Assembly: GCF_016405905.1 (NCBI RefSeq)
Contig: NZ_JAEFCB010000003.1
Span: forward strand, 186,001-250,000
Direction: 5' to 3'
DNA: 64,000 bases
Source of the DNA: Variovorax sp. IB41
GTDB taxonomy: Bacteria; Pseudomonadota; Gammaproteobacteria; Burkholderiales; Burkholderiaceae_C
In this document: in pieces, positions 1-9,008 of the stretch
Layout: the number at the start of each line of letters is the position of its first letter
Numbering within the stretch: position 1 is the stretch's first letter
The notes under the pieces: generated by a model
Told to the model about the DNA's origin: nothing
The model's input: only the letters and a program-made list of their open reading frames with translations
The model's database searches: none
Position numbers and translations under genes: made by a program

Positions 1-20
1 CCAGGAAAGGATTCAAGACC

Positions 21-515
21 ATGACCTCCCGTTTTTCTTCTTCACCGGGCACGCGGCCGCTGGCGGCCGCCCTGTTGTGCGGCGCCGTCCTGCTGGGGGC
101 GTTTTCGACGGCCCAGGCGGCGGTGAATCCGCCGATCTACATGACGCACGGCGTCGAATACATGAGCGGCGGCATCGGTAGCGATGAAGCGCAGCTGATG
201 GAGACGGTCTCGCCGCGCTGGCCCGCCACGTTCGAATTCGCGGTCAAGGACCACAAGGGCAGCGCCGACTTCGCCGCCGGCGTGCACGTCACGGTGCGCG
301 ACAGCAGCGGCACCGCGCTGCTGGAGAACGTGGTCTCGGGCGGCCCGTTCATGGTGGCGCGGCTGGAGCCGGGCAACTACGAAGTCGAAGCGCGCATCGG
401 CAGCCAGGTGCTCAAGCAGCCGCTGCATGTGCTGCAGGGCGCGGCCGCGAAGGCCGTCTTCGAATGGCCGGCGGGCACCGACATGGCCTCGGCCGGCACG
501 CGCACGGTGCAGTGA
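21..515 (+). CDS. Exported hypothetical protein with a carboxypeptidase-regulatory-like fold
   Basis: A 164-residue protein with a clear signal peptide: basic start, hydrophobic core and a cut after about residue 33 (AQA-AV). The mature part looks all-beta. Its middle (residues about 80-130, with VRDSSG, LEPGNYEVEA and a final VLQG strand) resembles periplasmic carboxypeptidase-regulatory-like or transthyretin-like domains. A ribosome-binding site (AGGAAAGGA) lies at the window edge before the ATG. No catalytic residues are visible, so the function is unknown; it probably acts in the periplasm. Confidence 0.75.
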   Translation: MTSRFSSSPGTRPLAAALLCGAVLLGAFSTAQAAVNPPIYMTHGVEYMSGGIGSDEAQLMETVSPRWPATFEFAVKDHKGSADFAAGVHVTVRDSSGTALLENVVSGGPFMVARLEPGNYEVEARIGSQVLKQPLHVLQGAAAKAVFEWPAGTDMASAGTRTVQ

Positions 516-613
516 CGCGGCGGCGCCGGCGGACGGCACAGTTCGCCGAGGCCCGTCCGGCGGCGAAATTTTGACGATCGTCAACCCGCAGCGCCCGCTA
601 TCCGGGCGCCGTG

Positions 614-632
614 CGCTATAGAAAAAATAGCG
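614..632. repeat. Short hairpin, CTAT-N7-ATAG family
   Basis: CGCTAT and ATAGCG form a perfect 6-bp inverted repeat around a 7-nt A-rich loop (AGAAAAA), just upstream of the metallophosphoesterase gene. The CTAT-N7-ATAG core recurs at 14664, 45421 and, with one G:T change, 49868. Confidence 0.55.
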
Positions 633-696
633 ACGGCAACGCCTTCGGGCGTCTTGAATGCGCGGCATGCGCCTTGCAGGTGGTGTATCCCGGGCA

Positions 697-1920
697 ATGC
701 CCGAACCCATTGCCCCGATGCCGATCCGCCCCCTGAGCGCCCTGACCGCGCTGCTGCACGTCTACATCGCGCTGCGCCTCGTGCCCGCGCTGGCCATGCT
801 CACGCCGGCGTGGCCGCTGGCGCTGGCGCTGGTGCTGCTGGCGCTGCTGGTGGTGTCGGCGCTCACGATCCCGTTGCCTTTCGTCTCGCGCCGCATCGCG
901 CCCAACGCATCGGTGGGCGAGGTGCTCAAGTGGGTCGGGCTCATCAGCATGGGCTGGTTCTCCTCGATGTTCGTGCTGACGCTGCTGCGCGATGCCGGCC
1001 TGCTGCTCACCTGGCTCGCGAGCGCGCTGGGCGTGGCAGAGGTGCGCTGGAATGCGCTCTTGCCGTGGAGCGCGCTGGCGGTGCTGGTGATGGCCACGGG
1101 CACGTCGCTGGTGGGCTTCATCAACGCGCGCCGCACGGCGGGCGTCAAGCGCGTGGAGGTGCCGATCCGCGGGCTGCCGACGGCGCTGGAGGGCTTCACG
1201 ATCGCGCAGCTGAGCGACATCCACGTCGGGCCGACGATCCGCAGCGCCTACATCCAGCGCATCGTCGACGCGGTGAACCGGCTGGGCGCCGACGCCATCG
1301 CGATCACCGGCGACCTCGTGGACGGCACGGTGCCCGAACTGCGCGAACACATCGCGCCGCTCGCCGGCCTGCGCGCGCGCCACGGCACTTTCGTGGTCAC
1401 GGGCAACCACGAGTACTACGCGGGCGCGCATGCCTGGATCGACGAGCTGCGCCGGCTCGGGCTGAAGGTGCTGCTCAACGAGCACGTGGTGCTGCAGACG
1501 CGCAACGTGCGCGGCGCGCAGACCGATGAGGAACTCTTCGAAAGCGCCCTGGTGCTGGCCGGCGTGACCGACTTCACCGCCGGGCACTTCGACGCGGCGC
1601 ATGCGAGCGATCCGCACCTGGCGCTGTTCGATGCGCCGCCGCTGGTGCACACGCGCGTGCTGCTGGCGCACCAGCCGCGCAGCGCGACGGTGGCGGCCGC
1701 GGCGGGCTACCAGCTGCAGCTGTCGGGCCACACGCATGGCGGCCAGTTCTTTCCGTGGAACCTGTTCGTGCCGATGCAGCAGCCTTTCACGGCGGGCCTG
1801 CACCGGCTGCACGACATGTGGATCTACGTGAGCCGGGGCACCGGCTACTGGGGACCGCCGAAGCGCTTCGGTGCGCCTTCGGAAATCACGCTGCTGACGC
1901 TGGTGCCCGCGCGGCCCTGA
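697..1920 (+). CDS. Membrane-anchored metallophosphoesterase (calcineurin-like)
   Basis: Several N-terminal hydrophobic segments (residues about 10-140) are followed by a calcineurin-like phosphoesterase domain. All the metal-binding motifs are present: DIHVG near residue 173, GDLVDG near 204, GNHEYY near 235 and SGHTHGG near 343. This is the YkuE/YaeI-type layout, whose members act on phospholipid or lipid-linked phosphates at the membrane; the substrate here is not known. The start is uncertain: in-frame ATGs at 658, 697 and 718 all lack a strong ribosome-binding site, and the hydrophobic part begins only after 718. Confidence 0.85.
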   Translation: MPEPIAPMPIRPLSALTALLHVYIALRLVPALAMLTPAWPLALALVLLALLVVSALTIPLPFVSRRIAPNASVGEVLKWVGLISMGWFSSMFVLTLLRDAGLLLTWLASALGVAEVRWNALLPWSALAVLVMATGTSLVGFINARRTAGVKRVEVPIRGLPTALEGFTIAQLSDIHVGPTIRSAYIQRIVDAVNRLGADAIAITGDLVDGTVPELREHIAPLAGLRARHGTFVVTGNHEYYAGAHAWIDELRRLGLKVLLNEHVVLQTRNVRGAQTDEELFESALVLAGVTDFTAGHFDAAHASDPHLALFDAPPLVHTRVLLAHQPRSATVAAAAGYQLQLSGHTHGGQFFPWNLFVPMQQPFTAGLHRLHDMWIYVSRGTGYWGPPKRFGAPSEITLLTLVPARP

Positions 1921-1942
1921 CGGCGCCGCGCTTCTTTTCTCT

Positions 1943-2452
1943 TCAGGATTGCAGTTCGGCCAGTCGCCGCGCGTTCGACGTGGCCGCGGCGTGAATGGGC
2001 TTGAGGCCTTCGCGCGCGATGCGGACAGCAACGCCGGAGAGCTGGCTGGCTGCGTTCGCCGAGCGGGTCGCGGTCTGCACGAAGGCATCGCTGCGCGCGG
2101 CCGCCTGCGCAGGGGTGACGCTGCCGGCCATCGAGAAGAAGGCCGTCGTGCCCTGGAGCCACTGCTGCAGCGCCTTGTTGGCCAGCGCGAAATGGCTGCT
2201 GTGCCACTGCTTGACCATCGCGATGCCCGATTCGCTCGCGGCGGCGAGCTTCTCGTGCCCCATGAGCTGGAACTCCGCCAGATCGGCCGCGGTGGGCGTG
2301 AGCCCGGCCTTGGCGATGCGCTCGGTCCGCATGCGGATCACCGAGCCGGAGGACAGCAGCATCTCGTTGGTCTTCTGGGCCAGGTCGAGCCACTGCATGA
2401 ACGGATTGGCCAGACGGGCGGTGGAACTGAGAGATGACATGTGGGGGGCCAA
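1943..2452 (-). CDS. Phasin-like granule-associated protein
   Basis: A 169-residue, mostly alpha-helical protein without signal peptide or membrane segment. The amphipathic helices (FMQWLDLAQKTNEMLLSS, LMGHEKLAAASESG, WLQGTTAFFSM) resemble phasin-family proteins that coat polyhydroxyalkanoate granules. An ATG four codons in (2440) is an alternative start. No phaC/phaA genes are nearby, so the granule role is a family-level inference. Confidence 0.65.
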   Translation of the reverse strand: MAPHMSSLSSTARLANPFMQWLDLAQKTNEMLLSSGSVIRMRTERIAKAGLTPTAADLAEFQLMGHEKLAAASESGIAMVKQWHSSHFALANKALQQWLQGTTAFFSMAGSVTPAQAAARSDAFVQTATRSANAASQLSGVAVRIAREGLKPIHAAATSNARRLAELQS

Positions 2453-2641
2453 TGCGTGGGAGGAGGAGAACCACTATAGGCCTCGACCGTTTCGATTGCT
2501 GCAGTGCAGCAATATCAATCCGCATTCTTGGTGAACAAGTCCTACCTTCGGATGTGGAAATTACGTGCTGTCGCCGCGCGGGACGTCATGGAAAGTAAAT
2601 ATGCAGACTTTCTCTCACCATCCGCATCGGACGCTCACAAC

Positions 2642-3217
2642 ATGAAATCAAATCCTTGCGCGCCCCTCCGGGCCGCCGTGTTCGCAGGTCTTTTCGGCTT
2701 GCTGGGCACGGCGGCTCACGCTTTTGGAGACGACACCCGCGGCTTCTACATCGATGGCGGCCACGCACGGCACGGGGAACGGGGCGACACCAACTCGACC
2801 ACCCTCGGCATGACGGTGCCGTGGTCGATCACCGAGAGGCCGCCGGGAGGCGCGCTCAGCTCGTACCTCGACTTTTTCGTGAGCAACTGGCATGCGCGCC
2901 CGCTGGACGACGGCCCACGCAATTTCGTCCAGATCGGCGCGATCTACACCTTGCGCTATCGCTTCGGCGACGGCGCCTCGCCCTGGTTCGCCGAAGGCGG
3001 CGTGGGCGCGACCTTGATGGACCATGTCTACCGCACGCCCGACCGCAGCTTCAGCACAGCCTTCCAGTTCACCGAGGTGCTGGGCATCGGGCGCAGCTTC
3101 GGCGACAACGGCGCGCACGAAGTCTCGCTGCGGGTGCAGCACGTGTCGAATGGCGGCATCAAGAAGCCCAACCCGGGCGAGACGTTCCTGCGCCTGCGCT
3201 ACACGTACCATTTTTGA
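2642..3217 (+). CDS. PagL-like lipid A 3-O-deacylase / acyloxyacyl hydrolase family
   Basis: A 191-residue outer-membrane beta-barrel-type protein with a signal peptide (cut near AHA-FG). Its C-terminal segment HVSNGGIKKPNPGETFL matches the H-x-S-N-G-G signature of PagL deacylases, where the His and Ser are catalytic, and it ends in an aromatic-rich strand (RLRYTYHF) typical of barrels. Such enzymes remove the 3-O acyl chain of lipid A at the outer membrane. The ATG at 2642 was chosen because it directly precedes the signal peptide; the frame extends upstream to 2504 without plausible coding. Confidence 0.82.
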   Translation: MKSNPCAPLRAAVFAGLFGLLGTAAHAFGDDTRGFYIDGGHARHGERGDTNSTTLGMTVPWSITERPPGGALSSYLDFFVSNWHARPLDDGPRNFVQIGAIYTLRYRFGDGASPWFAEGGVGATLMDHVYRTPDRSFSTAFQFTEVLGIGRSFGDNGAHEVSLRVQHVSNGGIKKPNPGETFLRLRYTYHF

Positions 3218-3238
3218 GGCAGCTTCTGAGGCAGGGCG

Positions 3239-4192
3239 CTAGGCCAGCCGGCGACGGCGGCGCGCGCGCATCTCCATGACCAGGTAGGCGCCCAGCGCCA
3301 CCGCCAGGGGCAGCAGGTAATAAAGGCCGCGATAGGCCAGCAGCGCCCCCAGCAGCGTGGCTTCGGGCACCTGGTACGACAGCAGCGCGACGAACACCGC
3401 CTCGAGCACGCCGAGCCCCGCCGGCACGTGCGTGACGACGCCGGCCACAGCGGCCACCAGCAGCACCGCGAGCACGTGCGGATAGCCGACCTGACCCTGC
3501 AGCAGCAGCCAGATCACGCCGCCCATCAGCGACCAATTGAGGCACGACATCGCCAGCTGCAGCAGCGCCATCGCGAGCCCCGGCGTCTTGAACGTGTGGC
3601 CGCGCACACGCCACACGCGCCCGGCCGAAAAGGCGCACAGCGCCAGATAACCCGCCGACAGCGCCAGCAGCGCAGCGCCGAGCACGCGCAGGCCGCCGCT
3701 GCCGAGCTTCCATTCGGGCGGCAGCGTCATCGGCCAGAAAAAGAAGGCCGCGCCGGCCACCACCAGGTAGCCGAGCCAGTTGGTCAGCATGCTGAAGCCC
3801 AGCACGCGGGTGATGGTCGCGTTGCCCAGGCCCAGGCGCGAATAGAGCCGGTAGCGAAAGGCCACGCCGCCGACCAGCGAGCCGAAGTTCAGGTTGAAGG
3901 CGTAGCTGATGAAGGTCACGCCCATCACGGAGCCGGCGCCCAGCTTGTGCCTGGTCAAGTGCCGGCCCAGCAGGTCGTAGGTGCTGTAGAGCGCGAAGCT
4001 GCAGGCGGCCAATGCGCCGGCCGCGAGCAACGTGGTCGCGGGCAGCGCGCGGATCGCATCGAGCACCTCGCTCCAGTCGATGGCGCGCGCCTGGGTCACC
4101 AGCAGCCAGGCGACGAGCCCGAAGAAGCCCCACACGACCACGCGGCGGGCCCAGGGCCACCAGGACTGGCGAGCGAGGGCCATCGCGGTCAT
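3239..4192 (-). CDS. ybhN: YbhN-family (UPF0104) integral membrane protein
   Basis: A 317-residue protein with about eight hydrophobic helices, matching the lysylphosphatidylglycerol synthase transmembrane (LPG_synthase_TM/UPF0104) family. The conserved stretches NFGSLVGGVAFRYRLY and HVPAGLGVLEAVF are typical. It has no cytosolic aminoacyl-transfer domain, so it is not a lysyl-PG synthase by itself. It is the third gene of a ybhP-clsB-ybhN operon in the same order as in Escherichia coli, which suggests a role in phospholipid handling. Confidence 0.85.
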   Translation of the reverse strand: MTAMALARQSWWPWARRVVVWGFFGLVAWLLVTQARAIDWSEVLDAIRALPATTLLAAGALAACSFALYSTYDLLGRHLTRHKLGAGSVMGVTFISYAFNLNFGSLVGGVAFRYRLYSRLGLGNATITRVLGFSMLTNWLGYLVVAGAAFFFWPMTLPPEWKLGSGGLRVLGAALLALSAGYLALCAFSAGRVWRVRGHTFKTPGLAMALLQLAMSCLNWSLMGGVIWLLLQGQVGYPHVLAVLLVAAVAGVVTHVPAGLGVLEAVFVALLSYQVPEATLLGALLAYRGLYYLLPLAVALGAYLVMEMRARRRRRLA

Positions 4193-4214
4193 AACTTGAT
4201 GGGCCGCACCAGCC

Positions 4215-5492
4215 TCATGCCGCTTCCGTCGGCGTGGCGCCGCCGGTGTTGTTGTGGGCGTTGTTGTTCTTCTCGTTCTTCTGCCGTTCGGCCAGATCGG
4301 TCGCCTCGGCGAGCGTCAGCCGCGGCGCATGGCGCGGCAGGCGGTCCAGCCACGCGGGATACCAGCGCAAGAAGTGAAAGATGAAGAAGCTGCGCACCAG
4401 CCGCCAGCCGCTCCATTCGCTCGCGAGGTCTGTCGTTTCGATGCGCTTGCAGCTGTTCTGCATGAGCTGGTCCATGCGGTTCCACAGCACCTCGTTGAAG
4501 GCCTTGTCGCGCACGACCACGTTGGCTTCGAGATTGAGCGACAGGCTCAGCGGATCGAGGTTGCTCGAGCCCACCGTGCTCCAGCGGTCGTCCATCAACG
4601 CGACCTTGCCGTGCAGCGGCCGGTCGCAGTACTCGTAGATGCGCACGCCCGCGTGCAGCAGGTGGTGGTAGAGCATGCTGGCCGCGGTCTTCACGATCGG
4701 CATGTCGGGCTCGCCCTGCAGGATGAGCCGCACGTCCACGCCCCGGCGCGCGGCGCGCCGGAGCTCCTTGATGAGCCGGTAGCCCGGAAAGAAGTACGCG
4801 TTGGCGATCACGATGCGCTCGCGCGCCGAGCGGATCGCGGCGCGGTAGTGGCGCTCGATGTCGTTGGTGTGGCGGCGGTTGTCGCGCGTGACGAGGATCG
4901 CGTCGGCCTCACCGGCCACGGTGTGGCGCACCGGCGGCGCCTGCTTGAGCCGGCGGCGGAACCACCCCGCGCCCTTGCCGCCGACGGCGATGGCACGCAG
5001 CACGAACTGGTGGATCTCCGCCACGATCGGGCCGGCGAGCTCCACCGCGTAGTCCTGCTTGGCCTTGGGGCCGAAGTCCATCAGATGGTCGGCCGAATAG
5101 TTGATGCCGCCGACGAAGGCGCGCTCGCCATCGACCACCACGATCTTGCGGTGCATGCGGCGGAACACATTCAGCCGCTGCCCCATGAAGCGATGGCCCG
5201 GATCGAACACCCGCACCTTCACGCCGACCGAGGTGAGCCCTTCGATGAATTCGCGCGAGAGATCGGGCGAGCCGAAGCCGTCCACCATCAGGTCGACCTT
5301 GGCGCCGCGCTGCGCGGCTTCGCGCAGCGCCGCGTGCAGCGCGAGGCCCACCTTGTCCTCGAACAGGATGAAGGTCTCGACGATCACTTCGCGCTCTGCC
5401 GCGCGGATCGCGTCGAACACGCGCGGAAAGAACTCCTCGCCGTTCTCCAGCAGCTCGATGCGGTTCCCGCCAATCCAATGGTTCTGGCTCAT
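4215..5492 (-). CDS. clsB: Cardiolipin synthase B (phospholipase D family)
   Basis: A 425-residue PLD-superfamily enzyme that makes cardiolipin at the inner membrane, in the ClsB type from phosphatidyl groups and PG or PE. Two HKD motifs are present: HRKIVVVDGERAFVGG near residue 120 and HGKVALMDDRWSTVGS near residue 300. The frame opens further upstream, but MSQNHWIGGN at 5492 is chosen because the earlier part overlaps the ybhP gene. It sits 13 nt after ybhP and 22 nt before ybhN. The C terminus is rich in Asn and charged residues. Confidence 0.9.
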   Translation of the reverse strand: MSQNHWIGGNRIELLENGEEFFPRVFDAIRAAEREVIVETFILFEDKVGLALHAALREAAQRGAKVDLMVDGFGSPDLSREFIEGLTSVGVKVRVFDPGHRFMGQRLNVFRRMHRKIVVVDGERAFVGGINYSADHLMDFGPKAKQDYAVELAGPIVAEIHQFVLRAIAVGGKGAGWFRRRLKQAPPVRHTVAGEADAILVTRDNRRHTNDIERHYRAAIRSARERIVIANAYFFPGYRLIKELRRAARRGVDVRLILQGEPDMPIVKTAASMLYHHLLHAGVRIYEYCDRPLHGKVALMDDRWSTVGSSNLDPLSLSLNLEANVVVRDKAFNEVLWNRMDQLMQNSCKRIETTDLASEWSGWRLVRSFFIFHFLRWYPAWLDRLPRHAPRLTLAEATDLAERQKNEKNNNAHNNTGGATPTEAA

Positions 5493-5505
5493 GGCTGCGC
5501 CCCGC

Positions 5506-6294
5506 TCAAAGATCGATGTCCGCCACCAGCGGCGCGTGGTCCGACAGGTGCGACCAGGGCCTGCGCGGCAGCACCACCGGCGCGTGCACGCCGGCGTTGC
5601 GAACGTAGATGCGGTCCAGCGAAAGCACCGGGAACCGCGAGGGAAAGGTCTTCGCGGCGCGCCCGTTGGCATGCACGAACACCTCGCGCAGTGCGGCGCC
5701 TTTTTCCAGCACCTCGTGCGCGCGGCCGCGCCAGTCGTTGAAGTCGCCCGCCACGATCAGCGGCGCGTCGGCCGGCACTTCGTCGCGCACGATGTGGCAG
5801 AGCAGCTCCAGCTGCTGCTGGCGGTGCGCCTCGGCCAGCCCCAGGTGCGCGCAGATCACATGCACATCGACCGTGCGGCCCGGCAGGCGCAGCACGCAGT
5901 GCAGCAGGCCGCGCTTCTCGGGGCCGCTCACCGACACGTCGTGGTTGCGGAAATGCACGATCGGAAATTTCGACAGGACCGCGTTGCCGTGGTGGCCCTT
6001 CGGGTACACGGCGTTGCGGCCGTAGGCGAACTGCGGCCACATGGTGTCGGCCAGGAATTCGTAGTGCGGCGCCTCCGGCCAGTTGCTCACCTTGCGCGAA
6101 TGCCGCGAGTGCGTGCCCAGCACCTCCTGCAGGAACACCACGTCGGCGCCCACCGTGCGCACGGCGTCGCGCAGCTCGGGCAGGATGAACTTGCGGTTGA
6201 GCGCGGTGAAGCCCTTGTGGGTGTTCACCGTCATGACCTTGAGCGAGGTCGGCGCGGGCGCCGGCACGGCCTCGGGGATCGGGGAGGAAGACAT
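5506..6294 (-). CDS. ybhP: YbhP-like endonuclease/exonuclease/phosphatase family protein
   Basis: A 262-residue EEP-superfamily hydrolase. Visible active-site motifs are TVNTHKG near the start, FLQEVLG (catalytic Glu), GDFNDWRG (Asp/Asn pair) and a final [10 protein letters not shown] (Asp-His). Members cleave phosphodiester bonds in nucleic acids or lipids. First gene of the ybhP-clsB-ybhN operon, so a lipid-related substrate is more likely than DNA. The start MSSSPIPE is preferred; the upstream in-frame extension runs through a REP-like repeat. Confidence 0.86.
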   Translation of the reverse strand: MSSSPIPEAVPAPAPTSLKVMTVNTHKGFTALNRKFILPELRDAVRTVGADVVFLQEVLGTHSRHSRKVSNWPEAPHYEFLADTMWPQFAYGRNAVYPKGHHGNAVLSKFPIVHFRNHDVSVSGPEKRGLLHCVLRLPGRTVDVHVICAHLGLAEAHRQQQLELLCHIVRDEVPADAPLIVAGDFNDWRGRAHEVLEKGAALREVFVHANGRAAKTFPSRFPVLSLDRIYVRNAGVHAPVVLPRRPWSHLSDHAPLVADIDL

Positions 6295-6325
6295 CAACCC
6301 GGTTGTACGTGGGCGCACCGGCTGC

Positions 6326-6423
6326 GCCTGTAGGAACGCGCCACCTTCTTGCGTGCCGTTCCGCGCACCGTTTCGCGCGGTTTTCGCTACACCTTCGCGC
6401 GCGGGAGGCGGGCTCCTACAGGC
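6326..6423. repeat. Inverted pair of REP-like sequences (REPIN/BIME-type)
   Basis: Two 20-nt copies lie in opposite orientation: GCCTGTAGGAACGCGCCACC on the left and, on the complementary strand, GCCTGTAGGAGCCCGCCTCC on the right, with three differences. The outer 10 bp form a perfect inverted repeat. The GTAGGAGC...GCC pattern resembles REP sequences known from other proteobacteria. It fills the gap between the divergent ybhP operon and the secreted protein at 6556. Confidence 0.65.
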
Positions 6424-6555
6424 ACGCCTGCCGCGCCCCGACACGGGCCGCTTCAAGGGCCTCCTACGGTGATTTCAGGGCTGGCGAACAAGGCGGCCCA
6501 AGTTTCTCCATTCACTCCAACCATCACTCATTCGAGACAAGCAAAGGAACACACC

Positions 6556-6987
6556 ATGAAGCAGCAAACCATTGTTCGAAGTACGGTGCTTGCCGTGCTG
6601 ATGGCCGCGGCCGGCGGCGCGATGGCCCAGGCCACGTCGATCCCCGCGCAGCCCGACCCGTCCGTGGGCGGCGAGGCCAGCACGATGACGCCGGCCGGCG
6701 TGGCCAATCCGCCGCAGCGCCCCGACAACTCGATGCCGGCCTCGCGCGAAGCCGTGAAGGCCGAGGCGCGCGTGCAGAACCGCAACAACGCCAACAGCAT
6801 GGTGCCCAAGGGCGAGGCCACGACCACCATCAACCACCAGCCCAACGCCATGCCGCAGCCGACTGGCGAGATGTCGCGCGCGGAGGTCAGCCAGCAGGCG
6901 CGCAAGGTGAAGCCGCGCTTCGGCGAAAAGGGCGAGCGCCCGGAAGTGCCGACCAATCCGACCGACAAGACCGGTACGCCGAAGTAA
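6556..6987 (+). CDS. Small exported protein of unknown function
   Basis: A 143-residue protein with a signal peptide (cleavage after AMA near residue 23). The mature chain is low-complexity and polar, rich in Pro, Asn, Thr and Ala, with no Cys and no recognisable domain. The ATG at 6556 follows an AAAGGAA ribosome-binding site; the upstream open frame covers the REP-like repeat. It is followed by a strong terminator. Confidence 0.7.
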   Translation: MKQQTIVRSTVLAVLMAAAGGAMAQATSIPAQPDPSVGGEASTMTPAGVANPPQRPDNSMPASREAVKAEARVQNRNNANSMVPKGEATTTINHQPNAMPQPTGEMSRAEVSQQARKVKPRFGEKGERPEVPTNPTDKTGTPK

Positions 6988-7007
6988 GCGGGTACCGCAC
7001 CTGAACG

Positions 7008-7047
7008 AAAAAGAGCCCGCAGCGCCTTGTGCGCTGCGGGCTCTTTT
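7008..7047. terminator. Bidirectional intrinsic terminator
   Basis: A long perfect stem (AAAAGAGCCCGCAGCGC paired with its complement) with a very short loop, flanked by A-run and T-run. It lies between the convergent genes ending at 6987 and 7082 and can serve both. Confidence 0.88.
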
Positions 7048-7081
7048 GTTTCAGGGGCCACCGTCGGCGGTGGTCCGTTGC

Positions 7082-7657
7082 TCAGCTCTTGACGGGCGCT
7101 GCGTTGCGCTGGCCGTCATGGCCGTCGTGGCCGCGATGGAAGCGATGGCCGTGGCCGCCGGCATGCACCGTTTCGGCATCGAAGGTCTTCTGCTGCTCGG
7201 GCGTCAGCGCGGCATAGAAGGTCTTGGTGGCATCGGCGCGCTTGGCGAACATCGCGCTGCGCTCGGCCTGGCGGGCCTTCATGCGTTCCAGGCGCTCGGG
7301 CGTGGTCAGCTTGGCGAACTCGGCGCGGTCCATGCGCTGCGGGCGGGCACCGGCCGGCGGCTGGTTGGCCGTGGTGTAGGTGCTCCATGCGCCTTCCTGG
7401 GCGGCGGTCAGCTTGAGCTTGTCCTTCAGCGCGGCGAGGCGCTTGGCACGGTGCTCCTTCATGCGCTCCATGCGCTGGGCCGGGTCCATGCGCTTGTGCT
7501 GCGCCTTGGGCGCGGCGGTGGTGTCGGCCTGCGCCACGGCGGCGGCAGGTGCCGGCGTGGTGGTGGCGGCCGGCGCTTGAGCGAAGGCACCCGAAGAGGC
7601 GAGGGCGGCGGAGCCCAGGAGGCTCGCCCAGACGATGCGTTGGCGAAGAGAAATCAT
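7082..7657 (-). CDS. Spy/CpxP-like periplasmic LTxxQ protein
   Basis: A 191-residue exported protein (signal peptide cut near AFA-QA) with an Ala/Thr/Pro-rich linker and two LTxxQ-type motifs (LKLTAAQEGAW and AALTPEQQKTFD). These are the signature of the Spy/CpxP family of ATP-independent periplasmic chaperones induced by envelope stress. The helix between the motifs is rich in Arg, Lys and Met. A His/Gly-rich tail (HAGGHGHRFHRGHDGHDG) may bind metal. No regulator gene is adjacent. Confidence 0.8.
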   Translation of the reverse strand: MISLRQRIVWASLLGSAALASSGAFAQAPAATTTPAPAAAVAQADTTAAPKAQHKRMDPAQRMERMKEHRAKRLAALKDKLKLTAAQEGAWSTYTTANQPPAGARPQRMDRAEFAKLTTPERLERMKARQAERSAMFAKRADATKTFYAALTPEQQKTFDAETVHAGGHGHRFHRGHDGHDGQRNAAPVKS

Positions 7658-7806
7658 GAGAAGTGCTTCCTTTCGAAGAAGCCCGCCACCGAGGGGCAGC
7701 AGGTGAGGGCAAGTGTGGAAGACCTCTGTATCGCCTCCGTTAGCCTGGAGTGAGCTTGCGTAAAGAATGGTGAATCGCGCGATGGGCCACGCCTTTTGCG
7801 TGTGAC

Positions 7807-8880
7807 TTATTTGGGTCGCGGGTGCTTCAGGCCCCGATCGGGCGCCTGCAATTTGCCGGCGCGCAATTCGCCCACGGCGCGAGCGACGGCGCGCGCCACG
7901 TTGCGCACTTCTTCCTGCACGTCGGCGTCTTCGTCCAGCGCGTCGTGGCTGGTCGCATAGGGCTCGTAGTAACCGATGTAGCGGTCCAGGCGCGCCTGCA
8001 TGCCGGCATCAATCAAACCCATCCAGTCGAGCCAGTCGGTGAGATTGCGGCGCAGGCTTTCGACGCCGGCCACGTCGCCGTGCACCACCACGCCGTAGAC
8101 GCGGCCGTCGAGGTGCTTGGGATAGCCCCAGCCCTCGAGCTCGAGGGCCTTGGCCTCTTCGGGCTTCTTGCCGTGCGTGCTGGTGGGGTCGGGGTTGCCG
8201 CCGTCGGCGCACACGAGCCGGTCAATCATCAGCTTCAACGGGCTGGTGGCCTGGTACCAGTGCGTGGGCGTGAGCAGGATCACGCCGTGCGCGGCGACCC
8301 AGCGTTCGTAGATCTCGTTCATCCAGTCGCCGGTCTGGCGCAGCGAATGGTTGGGGTAGCAACTGCAGGGCCAGTGGCACAGTGGCATGGCGGTGGAGAC
8401 GCAGCCCTTGCAGGGATGGATCTGCCGGCCGTATTCCGAGGTGACGAGGCTCAGGTCGAGCACGTCGGTTTCGATGCCGCTGCCTTCGAGCACTTCGCGC
8501 GCCAACTCGGTGAGGCGCCAGGTCTTGGAGATCTCGCCGGGGCAGGTGCCGTCGTTTCGCGGGGAGCCGTTGATCAGCAAGACGCGCGAGCGCGTCTGCG
8601 GCTGGCCCCACGCCGCCTGCGCGGCATCGATGCGCGCCTTGGCCTCGAGCCAGTCGACCGAGAGGTCGTAGTCGGGGTCCGCATAGCCGGGCCCCGCCTT
8701 GCGCGTGACGGGCGACTTGCGGCCTTCCTGGTAGGCCTCCCACGCGATCAGTTCGATGCGCTGCAGCGAATCGGACTCGGCCTTGAAAGCCGGGTCCTGG
8801 AAGGGCTGCATGAAGCGGTTGTGGAACTGGGCGCGCTGCAGCGTGTCGGGCGCCTGTCCTTTGCGGATCGTGGGGGGCAT
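7807..8880 (-). CDS. NAD(P)H-dependent FMN reductase / flavodoxin-fold protein
   Basis: A 357-residue protein with a flavodoxin-like fold: RVLLINGSPRNDGTCPG is the phosphate-binding loop of NADPH-dependent FMN reductases, and ILLTPTHWYQATSPLKLMIDRL is the conserved flavin-contact region. A cysteine-rich stretch between them (HPCKGC... CHWPCSCYPN) is unusual and may bind iron or act in redox chemistry. N- and C-terminal extensions make it longer than the usual ~200 residues. The substrate is unknown. Confidence 0.78.
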   Translation of the reverse strand: MPPTIRKGQAPDTLQRAQFHNRFMQPFQDPAFKAESDSLQRIELIAWEAYQEGRKSPVTRKAGPGYADPDYDLSVDWLEAKARIDAAQAAWGQPQTRSRVLLINGSPRNDGTCPGEISKTWRLTELAREVLEGSGIETDVLDLSLVTSEYGRQIHPCKGCVSTAMPLCHWPCSCYPNHSLRQTGDWMNEIYERWVAAHGVILLTPTHWYQATSPLKLMIDRLVCADGGNPDPTSTHGKKPEEAKALELEGWGYPKHLDGRVYGVVVHGDVAGVESLRRNLTDWLDWMGLIDAGMQARLDRYIGYYEPYATSHDALDEDADVQEEVRNVARAVARAVGELRAGKLQAPDRGLKHPRPK

Positions 8881-8986
8881 GTGCGCAATCTATGCGCCGG
8901 ATGCCACGACGCGGCCTGCACCGCGATGCCGACTTTCGGTAGGCCCGCGACTACAACCTGGCCTCAGCGCTCGGCCTCTCGACCTT

Positions 8987-9008
8987 TCAGCCTCTCAGCC
9001 TCTCAGCC
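8987..9008. repeat. Short 8-bp tandem repeat over the pirin stop codon
   Basis: TCAGCCTC is repeated head to tail about 2.75 times. The last partial unit contains the stop codon of the pirin gene. Changes in copy number would fall after the stop and probably not alter the protein. Confidence 0.5.
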
